Below are positions 1-11,019 of a stretch of 64,000 nt of DNA, piece by piece. Within the stretch, counting starts at the first letter, position 1. Each line of letters opens with the position of its first letter. A program made the position numbers and the translations under genes. Source of the DNA: Aquarana catesbeiana (Eukaryota; Chordata; Amphibia; Anura; Ranidae); assembly GCF_042186555.1 (NCBI RefSeq), contig NC_133329.1:188515206-188579205 (forward strand), read 5' to 3'. The notes under the pieces were generated by a model. The model was given only the letters and a program-made list of their open reading frames with translations. It was not told the origin of the DNA and made no database searches.

Positions 1-541
1 GTATTTCCATCCCAGGGGACTTTAATGAAGCTAAGACCTGGTAAGGTCAAATGTTTCAATCCCTAATCAATTCAAAGCAAAAGGGGAACAAGGGGGAAAG
101 GGGATATTGGGACTTTATATGAAGCACGTAGTAGCAAACAAGTGAATTGGTGAATAGATAGGGATTTTTATTGATTACAATGATAATAACATAACAAAGA
201 GTAAAGCAGAGTAATTGCAAGACAACATTGATTGCCAAACATGGTAATAACATATATGTCACAAGGTAAAATCACCATAAAAATCCAAAATTCACCAAGG
301 CATGATTAAATAAAAACTGTAAGCAAATTGATGCCTGAAAGACCAAGAGCCTCTTACACCTGTAGTAGGTAATAACTTGAAAAACTGGTATGTTGGTAAG
401 AACACGGCATATGGTGGCTCTGCGTTTCGTGGCCTTTAAACCCTTTCCCCCTTGTTCCTCTTTTGCTTTGAATTGATTTGGGATTGAAACACTTGACCTT
501 ACCAGGTCTTAGTTTCATTAAAGTCCCCTGGGATGGAAATA
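1..541. repeat. Foldback element with ~108 bp inverted arms
   Basis: Positions 1-106 and 432-541 are inverted copies differing at only a few bases; the interior is AT-rich and noncoding. The left arm starts at the first base, so the element may extend out of the window. The phrase around 112-124 (gggactttatatgaag) recurs in similar form near 40857 and 40936, linking it to the element at 40840-41400. A reverse-strand ACGAAACGC at about 424-431 resembles the 3' half of a hammerhead core. A Penelope-like origin is an inference from these links. Confidence 0.6.
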
Positions 542-1084
542 CACAGCCTTACCAGGCCATGGCTTCGTTACTACATTCACTCCCAAAGAGGACATAAAGC
601 AAATGCTCAACTGGGGCCTAATCACCGCACCACCACCTGATCCACTGCCTCAGCGGGCCCCCACCACCAACTTCAGGTCCCAGGCGCCATACTCCCACTC
701 CCGCCCGAAGGTAAAGACTACCCATGTTTATTTCTATCCAGCAAGTGCCCCTTGGAAAATTTTTGAGCCACTGAACTGGCACTACTACACCTCGTTCATG
801 TCCCTGATGAGCGTACCACTTTGTACACTCCATACTCTTTCCCCCCAGAGAAAGAAAAGTGTCAAGCACTTGAAAGACTGTTTTTCATTTTTCCTTTTTT
901 TTTTTTCTTCCTCTCTTTTTGTTGTTATAACACGTTTGTTGTTTGCCATCGTTTCTTACAGGTTTTATCTACTGCAATATATGTATATCTGACTGCCATC
1001 AGAACATTAAGAAGTTTGATTACTGTGACTCTTTCTTACAGGTCTACCCCCTCATAGCCACTTCTATACATACCCACCCACAGA
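542..1084 (+). other. Noncoding stretch upstream of the L1 endonuclease, possible LINE 5' region
   Basis: No recognisable protein is encoded here. The short frames on both strands are proline-rich and match nothing I know. It is C-rich and runs directly into the LINE endonuclease frame, so it may be the 5' UTR or the end of ORF1 of that LINE. The true 5' end of the LINE could not be fixed. Confidence 0.3.
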
Positions 1085-2059
1085 GTGAAACCCACATCCT
1101 CCCCTACCCCTACTGACTATCCACCTCCTGACATGTCCATTACTTTCACATCTATTAATGCAAAGGGCCTAAACTCCCCTTACAAAAGAAGTTTACTGTG
1201 GAGAGAAGCTCTAGCTCATACCTCTGACACACTATGTGTACAGGAAACCCACTTTGCAGCCAGCAAACCCCCTTCCTGTTCCCACAAACAATACCCTCGC
1301 TGTTACTTTGCCAATGCTGCCAAGAAGAAAGCAGTTGTTATGCTTACCGTACGCTCCACGGTCTCATTCCAACCATTACACACTGACATAGACCCTGATG
1401 GCAGATTTATAATCTTAAAAGCCACTATCAATAACCAAACTGTCACCATTGCTAACATCTACTCCCCCAATACCAACCAACACCGCTTCTACAAACTCCT
1501 GTTGAAAAAGCTGGAACCCTTTAAACAAGGACCCCTGATCATCTGTGGTGGCTTTAACCAAATTGTTGATACCTCTCTAGACACCTCCAATCCTGCCTGC
1601 AAACGCTCTACCTCTCTCGCCTCCCTGCTCCATTCGGAAGACCTTTACGATCCCTGGAGATGCCTTCATGGCACCGAAAGAGATTACACCTTTTTCTCCC
1701 ACACACAAGCCTGCTCTTGGATAGATCTCTTTTTGACCGACAAACATACCCTGCAACTGGTCCAAGATACTAAAATTGGACTTGTCACGTGGTCTGACCA
1801 TGTGCCTACCTCAATGACGCTGTTTCCAGCACTCACAAACAAAAACAATACCATCTGGAGGATTAACACCTCTATTATTGTTCGCCAGTCATTCCAAAAA
1901 CAGATTCTATCCAAGCTACAACAATATTTCACGACAAATGAAGGATCGGTGGATAACCCCACTGTTCTATGGAATGCCCACAAGGCTTATGTTAGAGGCC
2001 TTCTAATCAAATTAGGTGCTCACGAAAAGAGACAACATAATTCCACTACAGACTCCTAG
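1085..2059 (+). pseudogene. LINE ORF2 endonuclease domain (APE type)
   Basis: 324 codons. The family nicks target DNA to prime reverse transcription. Visible motifs: SINAKGLNSPYKR near residue 23, VQETHF near 52 with the catalytic Glu, NIYSPN near 124, and TWSDHVP near 234 with the catalytic Asp-His pair. The usual GDFN motif reads GGFN near 158 (codon GGC where GAC is expected), so one catalytic Asp is lost. The frame ends in a stop at 2057-2059, and the reading continues shortly after in another open stretch. The first Met is only the first in frame; MSITFTS at residue 18 is where family similarity begins. Confidence 0.8.
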
Positions 2060-2885
2060 ATCAAATACGTACTCTCGAACGAGCTAATAAAACAAAACCC
2101 TCTCCTTTGCTCACCTCTGAACTGCAAACAGCTAGACAAGCCCTCGGTGATCACCTACACACAAACTTTGGCTATCACTTCAAACGCCTCCACCTACAAT
2201 CCTACCTGCATCACAACAAGCCTGGGGCATACCTAGCTAAACAACTCAAACGCAAAATGACACAATCTAAAATCCCGTTCCTTACAGACCACCATGGCTT
2301 AAAACATACTAACCCTAAAGACATTGCGGACCAATTTAGTTCTTATTACTCCAAATTATACAATCTAACCAGCACTAGCTCTGCCTTACCGCCTTCCTCC
2401 TCTGATATAGATGATTTCCTCGCCAGCCTTCACCTTTCCACTCTCTCGCAGGAACAAACTCTCCAACTTTCCTTCCCATTCTCTCCATCGGAAGTTGCAG
2501 CAGCCATCAACGCCCTGCCACTACATAAAGCTCCTGGCCCGGACGGATTTAATAATGAATATTATAAAATGTTCTCTGAACTTCTTACCCCCTACCTAAG
2601 CCACTCTTTCAACTCCATCACAAACACGGGCATCATCCCACCAGAATCTCTCCAAGCTACCATTGCCACTATCCCGAAACCGGGTAAACCGACTGACCAG
2701 CCGGCCAGCTACAGACCCATTTCCCTACCAAACACCGACACCAAGCTATTTGCCAAACTTTTGGCCACGCCACTATCTGATATCATACCACAACTAATTC
2801 ATATTGATCAGGTGGGTTTTGTGGCTGGCAGGCAGGCCTCGGACAGCACTCGCAGGTTTATAGACCTCATACAGTGGGTGGAACA

Positions 2886-3657
2886 GCAGTGTGGAGTGGG
2901 TAGTCCATGCCCCAGTAGAAGACCATTAGGTCGAAACACGTCAGGCGGTTACCCCCTCTCCATGCTGCCTTTGGTTTTTTAGAAATAAAAATCCCCCCTT
3001 TTTTACCTGCACCATGCGGTAGTTTTATTTTCTCTTACATACTATCTGGATAAGAGCGATCACCCAGTTTGGCCCACTAATGGCACATCGTGCCTCCAAA
3101 GTCTTGCGTTTGGAATTCCTACTTCAATGACCTGGTGATTTTTGGAGGTTCGGTTGATGATCCCTTGAGGTTTGGTTGAAGTCCACCTGCCAGTTCCACC
3201 ATCCTGGATATCCCTCTATCTGCCCGGTTGGGCTCACTGCCTTATTGACTCCCTGTCGCTGACAGGGGAGTCCACCAGATTCGGTAAGAGTACCCATCTT
3301 TTCTTATTAATTGATGTTGAGCACTATTGATGTCGGTTCCATCCACGGATCTATACCATCCCTACCAGTCCTTTTTGGATGCTATCTACCATCCATAAGT
3401 GCCCCTTCTGTGTTCTGACACAATCGGACACTCCACTATTTCACATTTTTTTAGTTTGAGACTTTATAAGTTACTTACCACAATATGCGACATCAAGTTT
3501 AAAGACTTATGGACTTGATTTCACTTTTGTTTACTTTGTTGTATATTTACTCAGCGCTGCATTTTTTACCTTCCATTCTATTGTTTTTGTCACAACGTAT
3601 GTAGCTGCTTTTTTCGTTTTTCCTTTATTAGTGAGCGCAGTGTTTTTTGTATATTTC
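2886..3657 (+). mobile_element. 772 bp insertion in the LINE RT gene, Penelope-like by inference
   Basis: It is flanked by a 14 bp direct repeat, CAGTGGGTGGAACA, at 2872-2885 and 3658-3671; removing the insert plus one copy rejoins the RT reading frame. It has no coding capacity. Near its left end it carries a decayed hammerhead-like motif (2913-2936), and near its right end an AGCGCTG/GAGCGCAG segment also seen in other insertions in this window. The boundaries are firm; the family is inferred. Confidence 0.7.
2913..2936 (+). other. Decayed hammerhead-ribozyme-like core
   Basis: The stretch reads CAGTAGA, then a GACC-ATTA-GGTC hairpin, then GAAAC. A hammerhead core is CUGANGA, stem II, GAAA. 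Stem II and GAAA are intact here, but the first box has two substitutions, so activity is not expected. Such ribozymes are known in Penelope-like elements. Confidence 0.45.
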
Positions 3658-4280
3658 CAGTGGGTGGAACACCATCGAACGCCTTCTCTGCTCATCTCCC
3701 TCCATGTAGAGAAGGCGTTTGACAGAGTGGACTGGTCCTATCTAACTGTGGTCCTAAGAAAGTTTGGTTTTTCTGGAACCATCTTACAGGCAATACTCGC
3801 CCTCTACTCCTCCCCCAGCGCCAGAGTAATGACCTCCGGGCTACTCTCAGACCCCTTCCGTATCTCCAATGGGACATGTCAGGGGTGCCCACTTTCACCC
3901 CTGATATTCACCCTTGTCATGGAACCCCTAGCCCAATCAATTAGAGACAACCAGCTTATTTCAGGTATAACAATAGCACAAGAAACCCACAAAATTGGCC
4001 TATACGCGGATTTGATAATAATCTCCCTAACTAACCCCATCACCTCAATCCCCGCACTACACAACGCCATGGATTTATTCAGCAAAGTCTCTCTCTATAA
4101 AATCAACTTTTCTAAATCCAGCATGCTAGGCATAGGACTGGACTAACAAACCAAACATGATATTACTAATAGCACCTCTTTCTCGTGGGCACCTAAATCC
4201 ACCCTTACATACTTAGGCATACAACTGACCACACCCTCCTCACACATACGTTCTCTCAATCTTAGTAGTCTCACGGCCAA

Positions 4281-4912
4281 GAAAATCCGGTGAGTGCAAG
4301 CAGTATCAGAGCATGCAGATAAGGCACTAATTAAAAAGCCAGCACCTGGATAAGAAGTTTTCCCACAGAAATATGTTTCTCAGAGATTGAACATCCTAAA
4401 ATACTCCAAAAAAGAACTTTTTTTCTTCATTAATGGAACTTTTCCTATCCAAGATTACTGGTTAAAAACACATCAGTCACCTTTTATATTGGATATTTAG
4501 TATGATTTTGTATGATCTAGCACCAGTCACTTTATGGAATTCATAGCACTGGACATTTTGTATGATTCTGTATGATTTAGCAGCAGTTGCTTTATGACAT
4601 TTATAGCACTGGTTTAGCACAAATGCACTTTGTGGAAATAATTTTATGTTGATATTTCACTTTTACTACAATGTGATTATTAGTAACCGAGTACCAGTCA
4701 CAGATTCCAGATCTAAAACACTCACGTTATTTTGGTACATATAGGTTTTTTTTTTTGTTTCGCTCATAAATATAATTTTTAAGAATAATACTCTAGATCT
4801 ATAGGAGTTATGTACACCAGGTAATATATAGTGGAATTGTCCACTAATAGAAAAAAAAAAATTTCTAACCCCACGAGGGCAGCGCCATAACTACTCCTGC
4901 TTTTTACCAAAA
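4281..4912. mobile_element. 632 bp insertion of unknown family in the LINE
   Basis: The 10 bp sequence TCACGGCCAA occurs at 4271-4280 and 4913-4922, on either side of AT-rich noncoding DNA that separates LINE RT-thumb sequence from the downstream ORF2 part. Inside, a ~58 bp unit is duplicated in tandem (about 4499-4556 and 4557-4614). The right end carries GGCAGCGCC, reminiscent of the GCGC segments at the ends of the other Penelope-like inserts. No coding frame is recognisable. Confidence 0.5.
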
Positions 4913-6264
4913 TCACGGCCAAACTACAAAAAAGAAGACCTCAAAACACACAACTGCCTCTTGGGCAGGCAAAATCGCCCTTACTAAAATGTTTCTCCTA
5001 CCCCATGTTCTATATATATTCCAAACCCTGCCCATACCATTTCTCAAACAACAAAGAATGCAATTACAATCCATAATTAACACATTCATCTGGGGTGGCA
5101 AACGTTCCCGACTTAAAAGCACCACTCTCTGCTAACCGGTTGCTGCTGGTGGGATGGGAGCACCGGACTTAGCGGTCTACTATAAAGCGACAATACTTGA
5201 CCAGGCCAAAACCTCACACCCTAAATTGGTTCTATGTGCCCTTTTCCTGCAACATCATGAACCTCGCTCATTCCTTGACACTATTAATGCTACCATCCGC
5301 GTATGGAAAGCCACCATACAAACCTCCAAAAGGTATCCCACAGTGCCTACTCCAACATATACCACTGGCAGCCCTCCACATTCTCACCCCTGACATCATT
5401 GTCTCCAACTGGACCCTTAAGGGCATCCCCAACATTGGAAACCTTTACCAAGGCTCCACTCTCCAATTATTCCACACTCTTAGCGCCACCTTCCACATAG
5501 ATCACAAAGACTTCTTCAAATATCCTAGAACACGATCGATTCTCTCTAAGGTACAATGGTCGGAAAACTTACTGCCATGGCACATAGTGATATTTTTCAA
5601 TCTCACGTCATCCCACCAACGTGGAATTGCATTTTGCTACAAACTCTTTACCGGAATCAGCCCAACATCCAAATCCCCCACGATGCTAAAATGGGAACAC
5701 CTATTACACCGTTCCTACACTCCCCAGCAATGGTATCGCTCCCTCCAAACACCCCTGAAAATCTCCAAATGCCTACTCCACTGGGAAACAGTCCAAAAAA
5801 TATACCATAACTGGTACCTCACACCGACCAAACTTGCCCCTACATACCCAACTACAAGCAACCTTTGCTCGGGAAATTGTGGATCCCCGGGGACCCCACT
5901 CCACATATGGTGGGACTGCCCAATCCTAACCACGCTATGGTCTATGCTCTCCAAACTCCTTCTTTCCATTATATCGGTTCCTGTACCCCTGACTCCCCAA
6001 ATGGTATTAGGCCTTGAGCTGGAACTTTGGCCTCGAGCCTCACGAACTGTTATTTCCCATGTTCTTATTGCTACACGCTTAGCTATCGCCAAGAACTGGA
6101 AATCCCCTCAGCCCTCCTCCAGCCTGGAAATAACCGCACTCCTAAATAACCACTGCCTAATGGAATTCATGCACGCCAAAGCCCACCTCCAACTTCCTAG
6201 CTTCCACCTTTGGCTTAAAGATCCTAAATGGAAACCCCCCATGAACGAACTCCCGCACACCTGA
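4893..6264 (+). pseudogene. LINE ORF2 C-terminal domain
   Basis: After the insertion the protein resumes with SWAGKIALTKM and TFIWGGKRSR (about 4960-5115), typical of the region after the RT in L1 proteins. A stop and frame changes lie near 5133 and 5200. A 355-codon frame at 5197-6264 follows. It holds CSGNCGSPGTPLHIWWDCP at roughly 5866-5922, the cysteine/histidine cluster near the end of L1 ORF2, whose role in RNA binding is known for the family but not shown here. The protein ends at the TGA at 6262-6264. Confidence 0.75.
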
Positions 6265-6515
6265 CATCCTTAACCTGTCAACATCCGCATGAAGGGACCC
6301 TGTTTACCTGTTTTATTCCTCTCAATTAACGCAATGTTTACCGTTACTGTTGTCTATTGTGATTCACAGTTCTACTACGCTACCTCCCCTAACCCTATGT
6401 AGACCTTCCACTGCTACCCTGTAGTGACTATTATACTATGTAAATTACTGTTTACCTGTAATATCCTTTATATGTATACTCACAATAGACTTGAGATGCA
6501 AAAAAAAAAAAAAAT
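6265..6515 (+). other. LINE 3' UTR and A tail
   Basis: About 250 bp of noncoding DNA follows the ORF2 stop and ends in a run of A residues (6501-6514) followed by ATTAAAA. This placement and tail are what is expected of an L1-type 3' end. Confidence 0.55.
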
Positions 6516-6925
6516 TAAAATGACTAGCGCCAAACCTTTCTTTTATCGCACATGCCTTCACTAGCCTAGGATCTGCCTGAGATCAAAATGTCAGTCTTCC
6601 GTGCCTCTAGGGGTCAGGGGGGTACTGTACTTGTTTTTTTGGGAGCTTAATGTGACTTAAATGTACAAAACAGAACTTGGATTGGATTTGGATTTTATCC
6701 AATTTCCCCAAAATTCACGCAATAGGAGATTATGTCAACATATTCTAAAAATCTCAGGTTGTTTGGTAAAACAGACCAAAGGTTATTCATTTTTAACTAT
6801 TTTATTATAGTCCTGAAACATTTAATTGGAAACGCTTAATCTAAAAGGAGCTCTATGTGTAATAAAGTGCCTAAATCTCAATCAATTGCCTTGTAACTTT
6901 GCACAAGTTATTTTTTGTATGCTAA

Positions 6926-7954
6926 CCACTTGCCGCCTGCCCACCGTCAAATGGAGGGACAGTGCAGCGCTCGTTCGGGGAGGACGTCATATGGCGGCAC
7001 CCCAGAGCGGCTGCCGTTGCGTGCCCGCGGAGGAGCGCAACGCGCGGATCGTGGCTACGCCATGTTGCTAGGTTATGGTGCGACCCCTAACTCTGTAAAG
7101 AGCCATGACTGTGGCTCTTTAACCATGTGATCGGCTGTGTCCAATCAAATGTAAATATGGAAGTGGTGTGAATCGGCTCTCTTACACTGACAGAGTGTAT
7201 GGTGAGGAATGCCGATCAGCAGCATCTCCTCACAGGGGAGACCTGGGCAGGTAATCAGAGCACTAATCATCAGTGCCCTGATTGTAGAAAAGTCCCAGCA
7301 GTGCCACCAATCAGTGTCCATAAGTGATGCCAGTCAGTGCATCCTTTCAGTGCCCATCAGTGCCTGCTAATCAGCGCTACACATCAATGCACATCAGTGC
7401 CTCCAATAAGTGCCCATCAGTAGTGCCCATCAGTGCTGCCCAGTGCCCATCAGTGCTGCCTATTCGTGCTGTCTTTCAGTGCCCACCAGTGCTGTCCATC
7501 ACTGCCCACCACTGACACATATCAGTGTCCACTAGTGCCGCTCATCAGTGCCACCTATCAGTGCCCATCTGTGCAGCATATTAGTGCCTCCTTATCAGTG
7601 CCCATAAGTGCTGCCTCATCAGTGGCCATAAGTGTCGCCTCAGTGTCCATCAATGCAGCCTCATCAGTGCACATCAGTGAAGGAGAAAAATTACTTATTT
7701 ACAAAATTTACTGACAGAAACTAAGAAAACCTTTTTTTTCCCAAGATTTTCTGTCTTTTTTTCTTTTTTTTGTAATAAAAAAAATACCAGCAGTGATTAA
7801 ATACCACCAAAAGAAAGCTCTATTTGTGTGAAGAAAAGGATAAAAAATGTAATTTGGGTAGTGTTGCATGACCATGCAATTGTCATTCAAAGTGAGACAG
7901 CGCTGAAAATTGGCCTGGGCAGGAAGGGGGTGAAAGCGCCATGTATTGAGGTGG
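6926..7954 (+). mobile_element. piggyBac-derived MITE, copy 1
   Basis: It is bounded by CTAA (6922-6925, a one-base change from TTAA) and TTAA (7955-7958), with ends CCACTTGCCGCC and GAGGTGG. The last ~250 bp match, with divergence, the start of the minus-strand piggyBac at 23073 (read in reverse) and the end of the piggyBac at 55500-55696. It has no transposase. The middle is a GC-rich block followed by a minisatellite. TTAA is the known piggyBac target. Mobilisation in trans by those transposases is an inference. Confidence 0.7.
7290..7685 (+). repeat. Minisatellite, CAGTGCCCAT type
   Basis: Roughly 20 degenerate repeats of CAGTGCCCATCAGTGCTGCC lie inside the MITE. Short open frames across it are products of the repeat and are not genes. 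Confidence 0.8.
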
Positions 7955-8765
7955 TTAATGTGGCTTAACGTACAAAAAAGAGCTTAGATGGTAACAAATT
8001 CCCCTCAAACTTCACACAATACAAGACTATCTATGCCAACATATTCAGAAAATTTCAGACCATTTGGTACATCACACCAAAAACAATTTACATATTTACA
8101 TTTAACCATTTTTATACAATCCTTAAACATGTGGCTTAATATAAAGCTGCTTAATGTACCATATCTATGCCAACATATTCTGAAAAGGTTAGCTTATTTG
8201 GTAAATCACACCAAAAAAAGTTATTCACATTAAACTATTTTTTTACAATCCTAAAACATTTAATGTGAACAGCTTAATGTAAAAGTGCTTTACAATTGTC
8301 TTAAAACTTTGCACAACCTAAGTTTTCAACTTCCCAAACCTATGCTAGAACTTTCATGGGTTTTGCTCTCCCACAAGGCAAACTAGGAACATTAGGCTTG
8401 TTTTTTGGAGAGCTTAATGTGGCTTAATGTACAAAAAAAAGTTTAGATGTTAACCAATTCCCCTCAAACTTCACACAATACAAGACTTTGTCTATGCCAA
8501 CATATTCTGAAACTTTCAGGTCATTTTGTAAAATCACACCAAAAGTTATTCACATTAAGCTATATTTTACAATCCTAAAACAGTTAATGTGAACAGCTTA
8601 ATGTAAAAAGAGCTTAACATAGCATAATGTGCCTAAACCTCAATCATCTTGAAACTTTGCACAACCTAAGTTTTCAACTTCCCAAACCTATCCTAGAAAT
8701 TTCATGGGTTTTGGTCTTCCACAAGGCAAACTGGGAACACTAAGCTTGTTTTTTGGGGAGCTTAA

Positions 8766-9660
8766 CCACTTGCCGCCCACCCACCGTCAAATGACGGAGG
8801 AATGGTGCGGCTCTTGTTCTGGGTGGACGTCATATGGCCATATGGTGGACGCCATACGGCCGCGATCACGGCTGCGCCGTGTTGCAAGGACATGGCGTGA
8901 CCCTGATCTCTGTAAAGAGGCACTGACGCGGATCTTTAACCATGTGATTAGCTATGTCCAATCACAGCCGGTCACATGTAAACATGAGTGACGTAAATCG
9001 GCTCTCCTCCCTCTCACTGACAAGAGTGTGTGGTGAGGAGAGCTGATCAGCGGCATCTCCTCACAGGGAAGGTAATCGGGGCACTGATCATCAGTGCCCT
9101 GACTACAGGAAAGCTGCAGCAGTGCCAAATAATGCCCATAAGGGCCCATCAGTGACACAAATCAGTGCCCATTACTGGTCCCAGTTAGTGCTGTCTTTTA
9201 GTGCCCATCGGTGCTGCCCATTAATGCCACCCATCAGTGCCCATCAGGGCTGCCTATCCATACTGCCTATCAGAGCCCACCAGTGCCTACAAGTGCTCAT
9301 CAGTGCGGTATTTTCTTCACGCAAAACAGAGCTTTATTTTTGTGGCATTTAAATCACTGCTGGGTTAAATTTTTTAAATAAGTAATTTTTCTCCACTGAT
9401 GAGGCGGCACTGACAGGCTGCACTGAAGGGCACTGATTAGGAGGCACAATTATGCCACACTGATAGGTGGCACTATTATGTCGCACTGATGGGCACTGAT
9501 AGGTGGCACTATTATGCCGCACTGATGGGCACTGATAGGCAGTATGGAAAGGCAGCCCTGATGGGCACTAAAAGGCAGCCCTGACTGGCACCAGTAATGG
9601 ACATTGGTTTGTGTCACTGATGGGCACTTCAAACCCCAAAATTGGGGGGTGGAGGGCAGG
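8766..9660 (+). mobile_element. piggyBac-derived MITE, copy 2, rearranged
   Basis: It starts at TTAA (8762-8765) with CCACTTGCCGCCCACC and continues through the same GC-rich block as copy 1, with an extra tandem piece around 8830-8860. It then enters a CAGTGCCCAT minisatellite. A matching TTAA right end was not found; the sequence turns into an inverted copy of the minisatellite (9400-9630) before the similarity ends. Confidence 0.6.
9120..9630. repeat. Head-to-head minisatellite arrays
   Basis: 9120-9310 carries CAGTGCCCATCAG units on the plus strand. 9395-9630 carries the reverse complement (CACTGATGGGCACTGATAGG). The spacer 9311-9394 resembles MITE copy 1 read in reverse from its array toward its right end. 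The pair can fold into a long imperfect hairpin. Confidence 0.7.
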
Positions 9661-10483
9661 AAGAGTCTGTTACAGATAAGGAAGGAGGAGAAAATATCCA
9701 ATGGGAAGTGGATTTTATTGACAAGGACTTGAGCTGAACAACGCCACTTCATGGGCTATCCAGGGTTATTAGCATTACATAGCTGACACTTCATAGTTAG
9801 GCAATGTTTTGTAGCGAAGGCCCGCCATACTACTACAACTGTGAGAATTCAGAAAATGAACTGTCCTCGGGGAAGGTCCCCTTAGCATTCCACAAAAAGA
9901 ATGCCAGCAAAAAGCACGTGGACATAAAGGTCAGTGATAAGAACAGGGTCTGGGACTGTTGTAGGACACAAATGCAAGCACTGCAATGGATAGTCACTGG
10001 GTTAGAAATAAGGACTCCCTTGCAGGAGTGCAAATTCAAGTAGTATACCATTCCCAAGGACAAGCTCCTACACGATTGGGAATCAGAGATCCCAGGGTGC
10101 AGGGAGTGCAAATAAACATGAGCAGATATATAATGGAGTGCAGATGTACAACAGATGTAGGGACAGCTGAAGAAGGTCTTGATTCAAGGGTACAGAATAG
10201 ACACTACAGGAAGAGACTTGAGCACACAATTGCAGAACAGCCAAACTAGCAAAAGATTAACAAACAGCCCCCCACTTGTAGAATTGAGGATGCCACTTCA
10301 TGCAAAAGGCTGAGAAGAGAGATAGCTGACCTCTGGCTTAGGATTGCTGTAGTTGATGGAGAAAAAGGGTTAGGTGCCTTTTCCCTATCCACAGAGCTTG
10401 TACGTTTAGGCAGAAGCTTACTCAGAACACCACGACAGTGTCAGGACCTGGTCCATTGAAGGTCAACTTAGGCAACTTTTGCA
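9661..10483. other. Unassigned intergenic DNA
   Basis: No domain, inverted ends or tandem structure is recognised. The short frames show no family motif. Confidence 0.4.
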
Positions 10484-10577
10484 GTAGGACTAGGCAGAAC
10501 AAAAAAACTTGGCTACGCCCATGGGCCGACCTCAGCTGGTATATAACCCCCTCTTTGCTATAGGTATTCAGTTTAGT
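10484..10577 (+). repeat. DIRS-like inverted terminal repeat, left
   Basis: Begins AGGACTAGGCAGAAC and contains GGTATATAACCCCCTC and GCTATAGGTATTCAG. It matches the reverse complement of 12694-12790. Confidence 0.75.
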
Positions 10578-10875
10578 AGCAAGCAGTATTAAAAGTATCA
10601 AAACTCCTTAGAGGGATGGACGCTGTGTCCATCGATAAACTCACAGAAATTGATTTTACGGTGAGTACAAAAATCCTATTTTCTCTTTAATCGACAGACA
10701 CAGTGCTCCATTAATCTTGAGGATAGGGACGTCCAAAAGCAGTGCCAAAAGGAAAATGAGGGGTGGGGAAAATAACCCAAGGCTAAACACAAGAGCCCCA
10801 CCTGAAATAAAAATTGAATGAAAAACACCCCTGAAGAGGGAACAACCCGCAAAACCTTGCGGCCAAAAGAAGCAT

Positions 10876-11010
10876 TCACATATCTACTTTGTAGAATTTG
10901 GTGAAAGTATGCGCCAACGACCAAGTGGCCACCTTGCAAACCTGAGTAATTGACGCTTGATGACGGAAGGCCCAAGACATACTAAGCGCCCGAGTAGAAT
11001 GCGCCGTGAT
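10876..11010 (-). pseudogene. DIRS tyrosine recombinase, C-terminal catalytic part
   Basis: The minus strand reads AHSTRALSMSWAF near 10970-11005, then a segment ending ATWSLAHTFTKFYKVDM. The His-x-x-Arg of AHSTR, the Trp of ATWS and the Tyr of KFY fit the second half of a tyrosine recombinase active site. The family cuts and joins DNA through the Tyr. Upstream coding sequence is displaced to 11640-11770. Recognition is by motif order only. Confidence 0.6.
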
Positions 11011-11019
11011 AGGTGTAGT

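Larger units (their letters stand above)
2107..4146 (+). pseudogene. LINE reverse transcriptase domain, split by an insertion
   Basis: The first part (2107-2885) carries APGPDGF, IPKPGKPT, SYRPISL and DQVGFVAGRQ, which are canonical L1-type RT blocks. The reading breaks at 2886 and resumes at 3658 with EKAFDRVDW (catalytic Asp kept) and NGTCQGCPLSP. The YADD active site instead reads YADL near 4003-4014, so the second Asp is gone. The frame stops at 4144-4146, and recognisable sequence (LTYLGIQLT, about 4201-4227) continues past the stop. The enzyme would copy LINE RNA at the nicked target; this copy cannot. Confidence 0.85.
1085..6515 (+). mobile_element. L1/Tx1-like non-LTR retrotransposon (LINE), decayed
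   Basis: An apurinic-type endonuclease, a reverse transcriptase and the L1-type C-terminal domain with its cysteine/histidine cluster occur in the expected order. The element ends in a run of about 14 A at 6501-6514, consistent with a LINE 3' tail. The coding part is interrupted by two later insertions (2886-3657 and 4281-4912) and by stops and frameshifts. Both enzymes have lost a catalytic residue, so the copy is dead. L1 versus Tx1 group is uncertain from domain order alone. Confidence 0.8.
6570..8760 (+). repeat. ~350 bp tandem repeat interrupted by a piggyBac MITE
   Basis: The anchor phrase GAGCTTAATGTG, followed by TGTACAAAA, recurs near 6643 and 8410, in partial form at 7955 right after the MITE, and at 8758 where the next MITE begins. 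The blocks CCTCAAACTTCACACAATAC and CTATGCCAACATATTC recur within each unit. The unit after the MITE is about 450 bp because of an extra internal duplication. The array is noncoding. Two TTAA-ended MITEs sit inside or at the edge of it. Confidence 0.65.

Noticed and set aside
603..992. Possible host exon upstream of the LINE
   Set aside because: No splice-site-bounded domain, a poly-T run in the frame and immediate adjacency to the LINE make a LINE 5' region more likely.
7290..9630. CRISPR-like regularly spaced repeats
   Set aside because: The repeats are degenerate, lack unique spacers and occur in a vertebrate transposon; they are minisatellites.
10560..10700. TATATAACCC as a host promoter TATA box with a downstream gene
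   Set aside because: The sequence is within the inverted terminal repeats of the DIRS-like element and recurs elsewhere; any promoter role would be that of the element.
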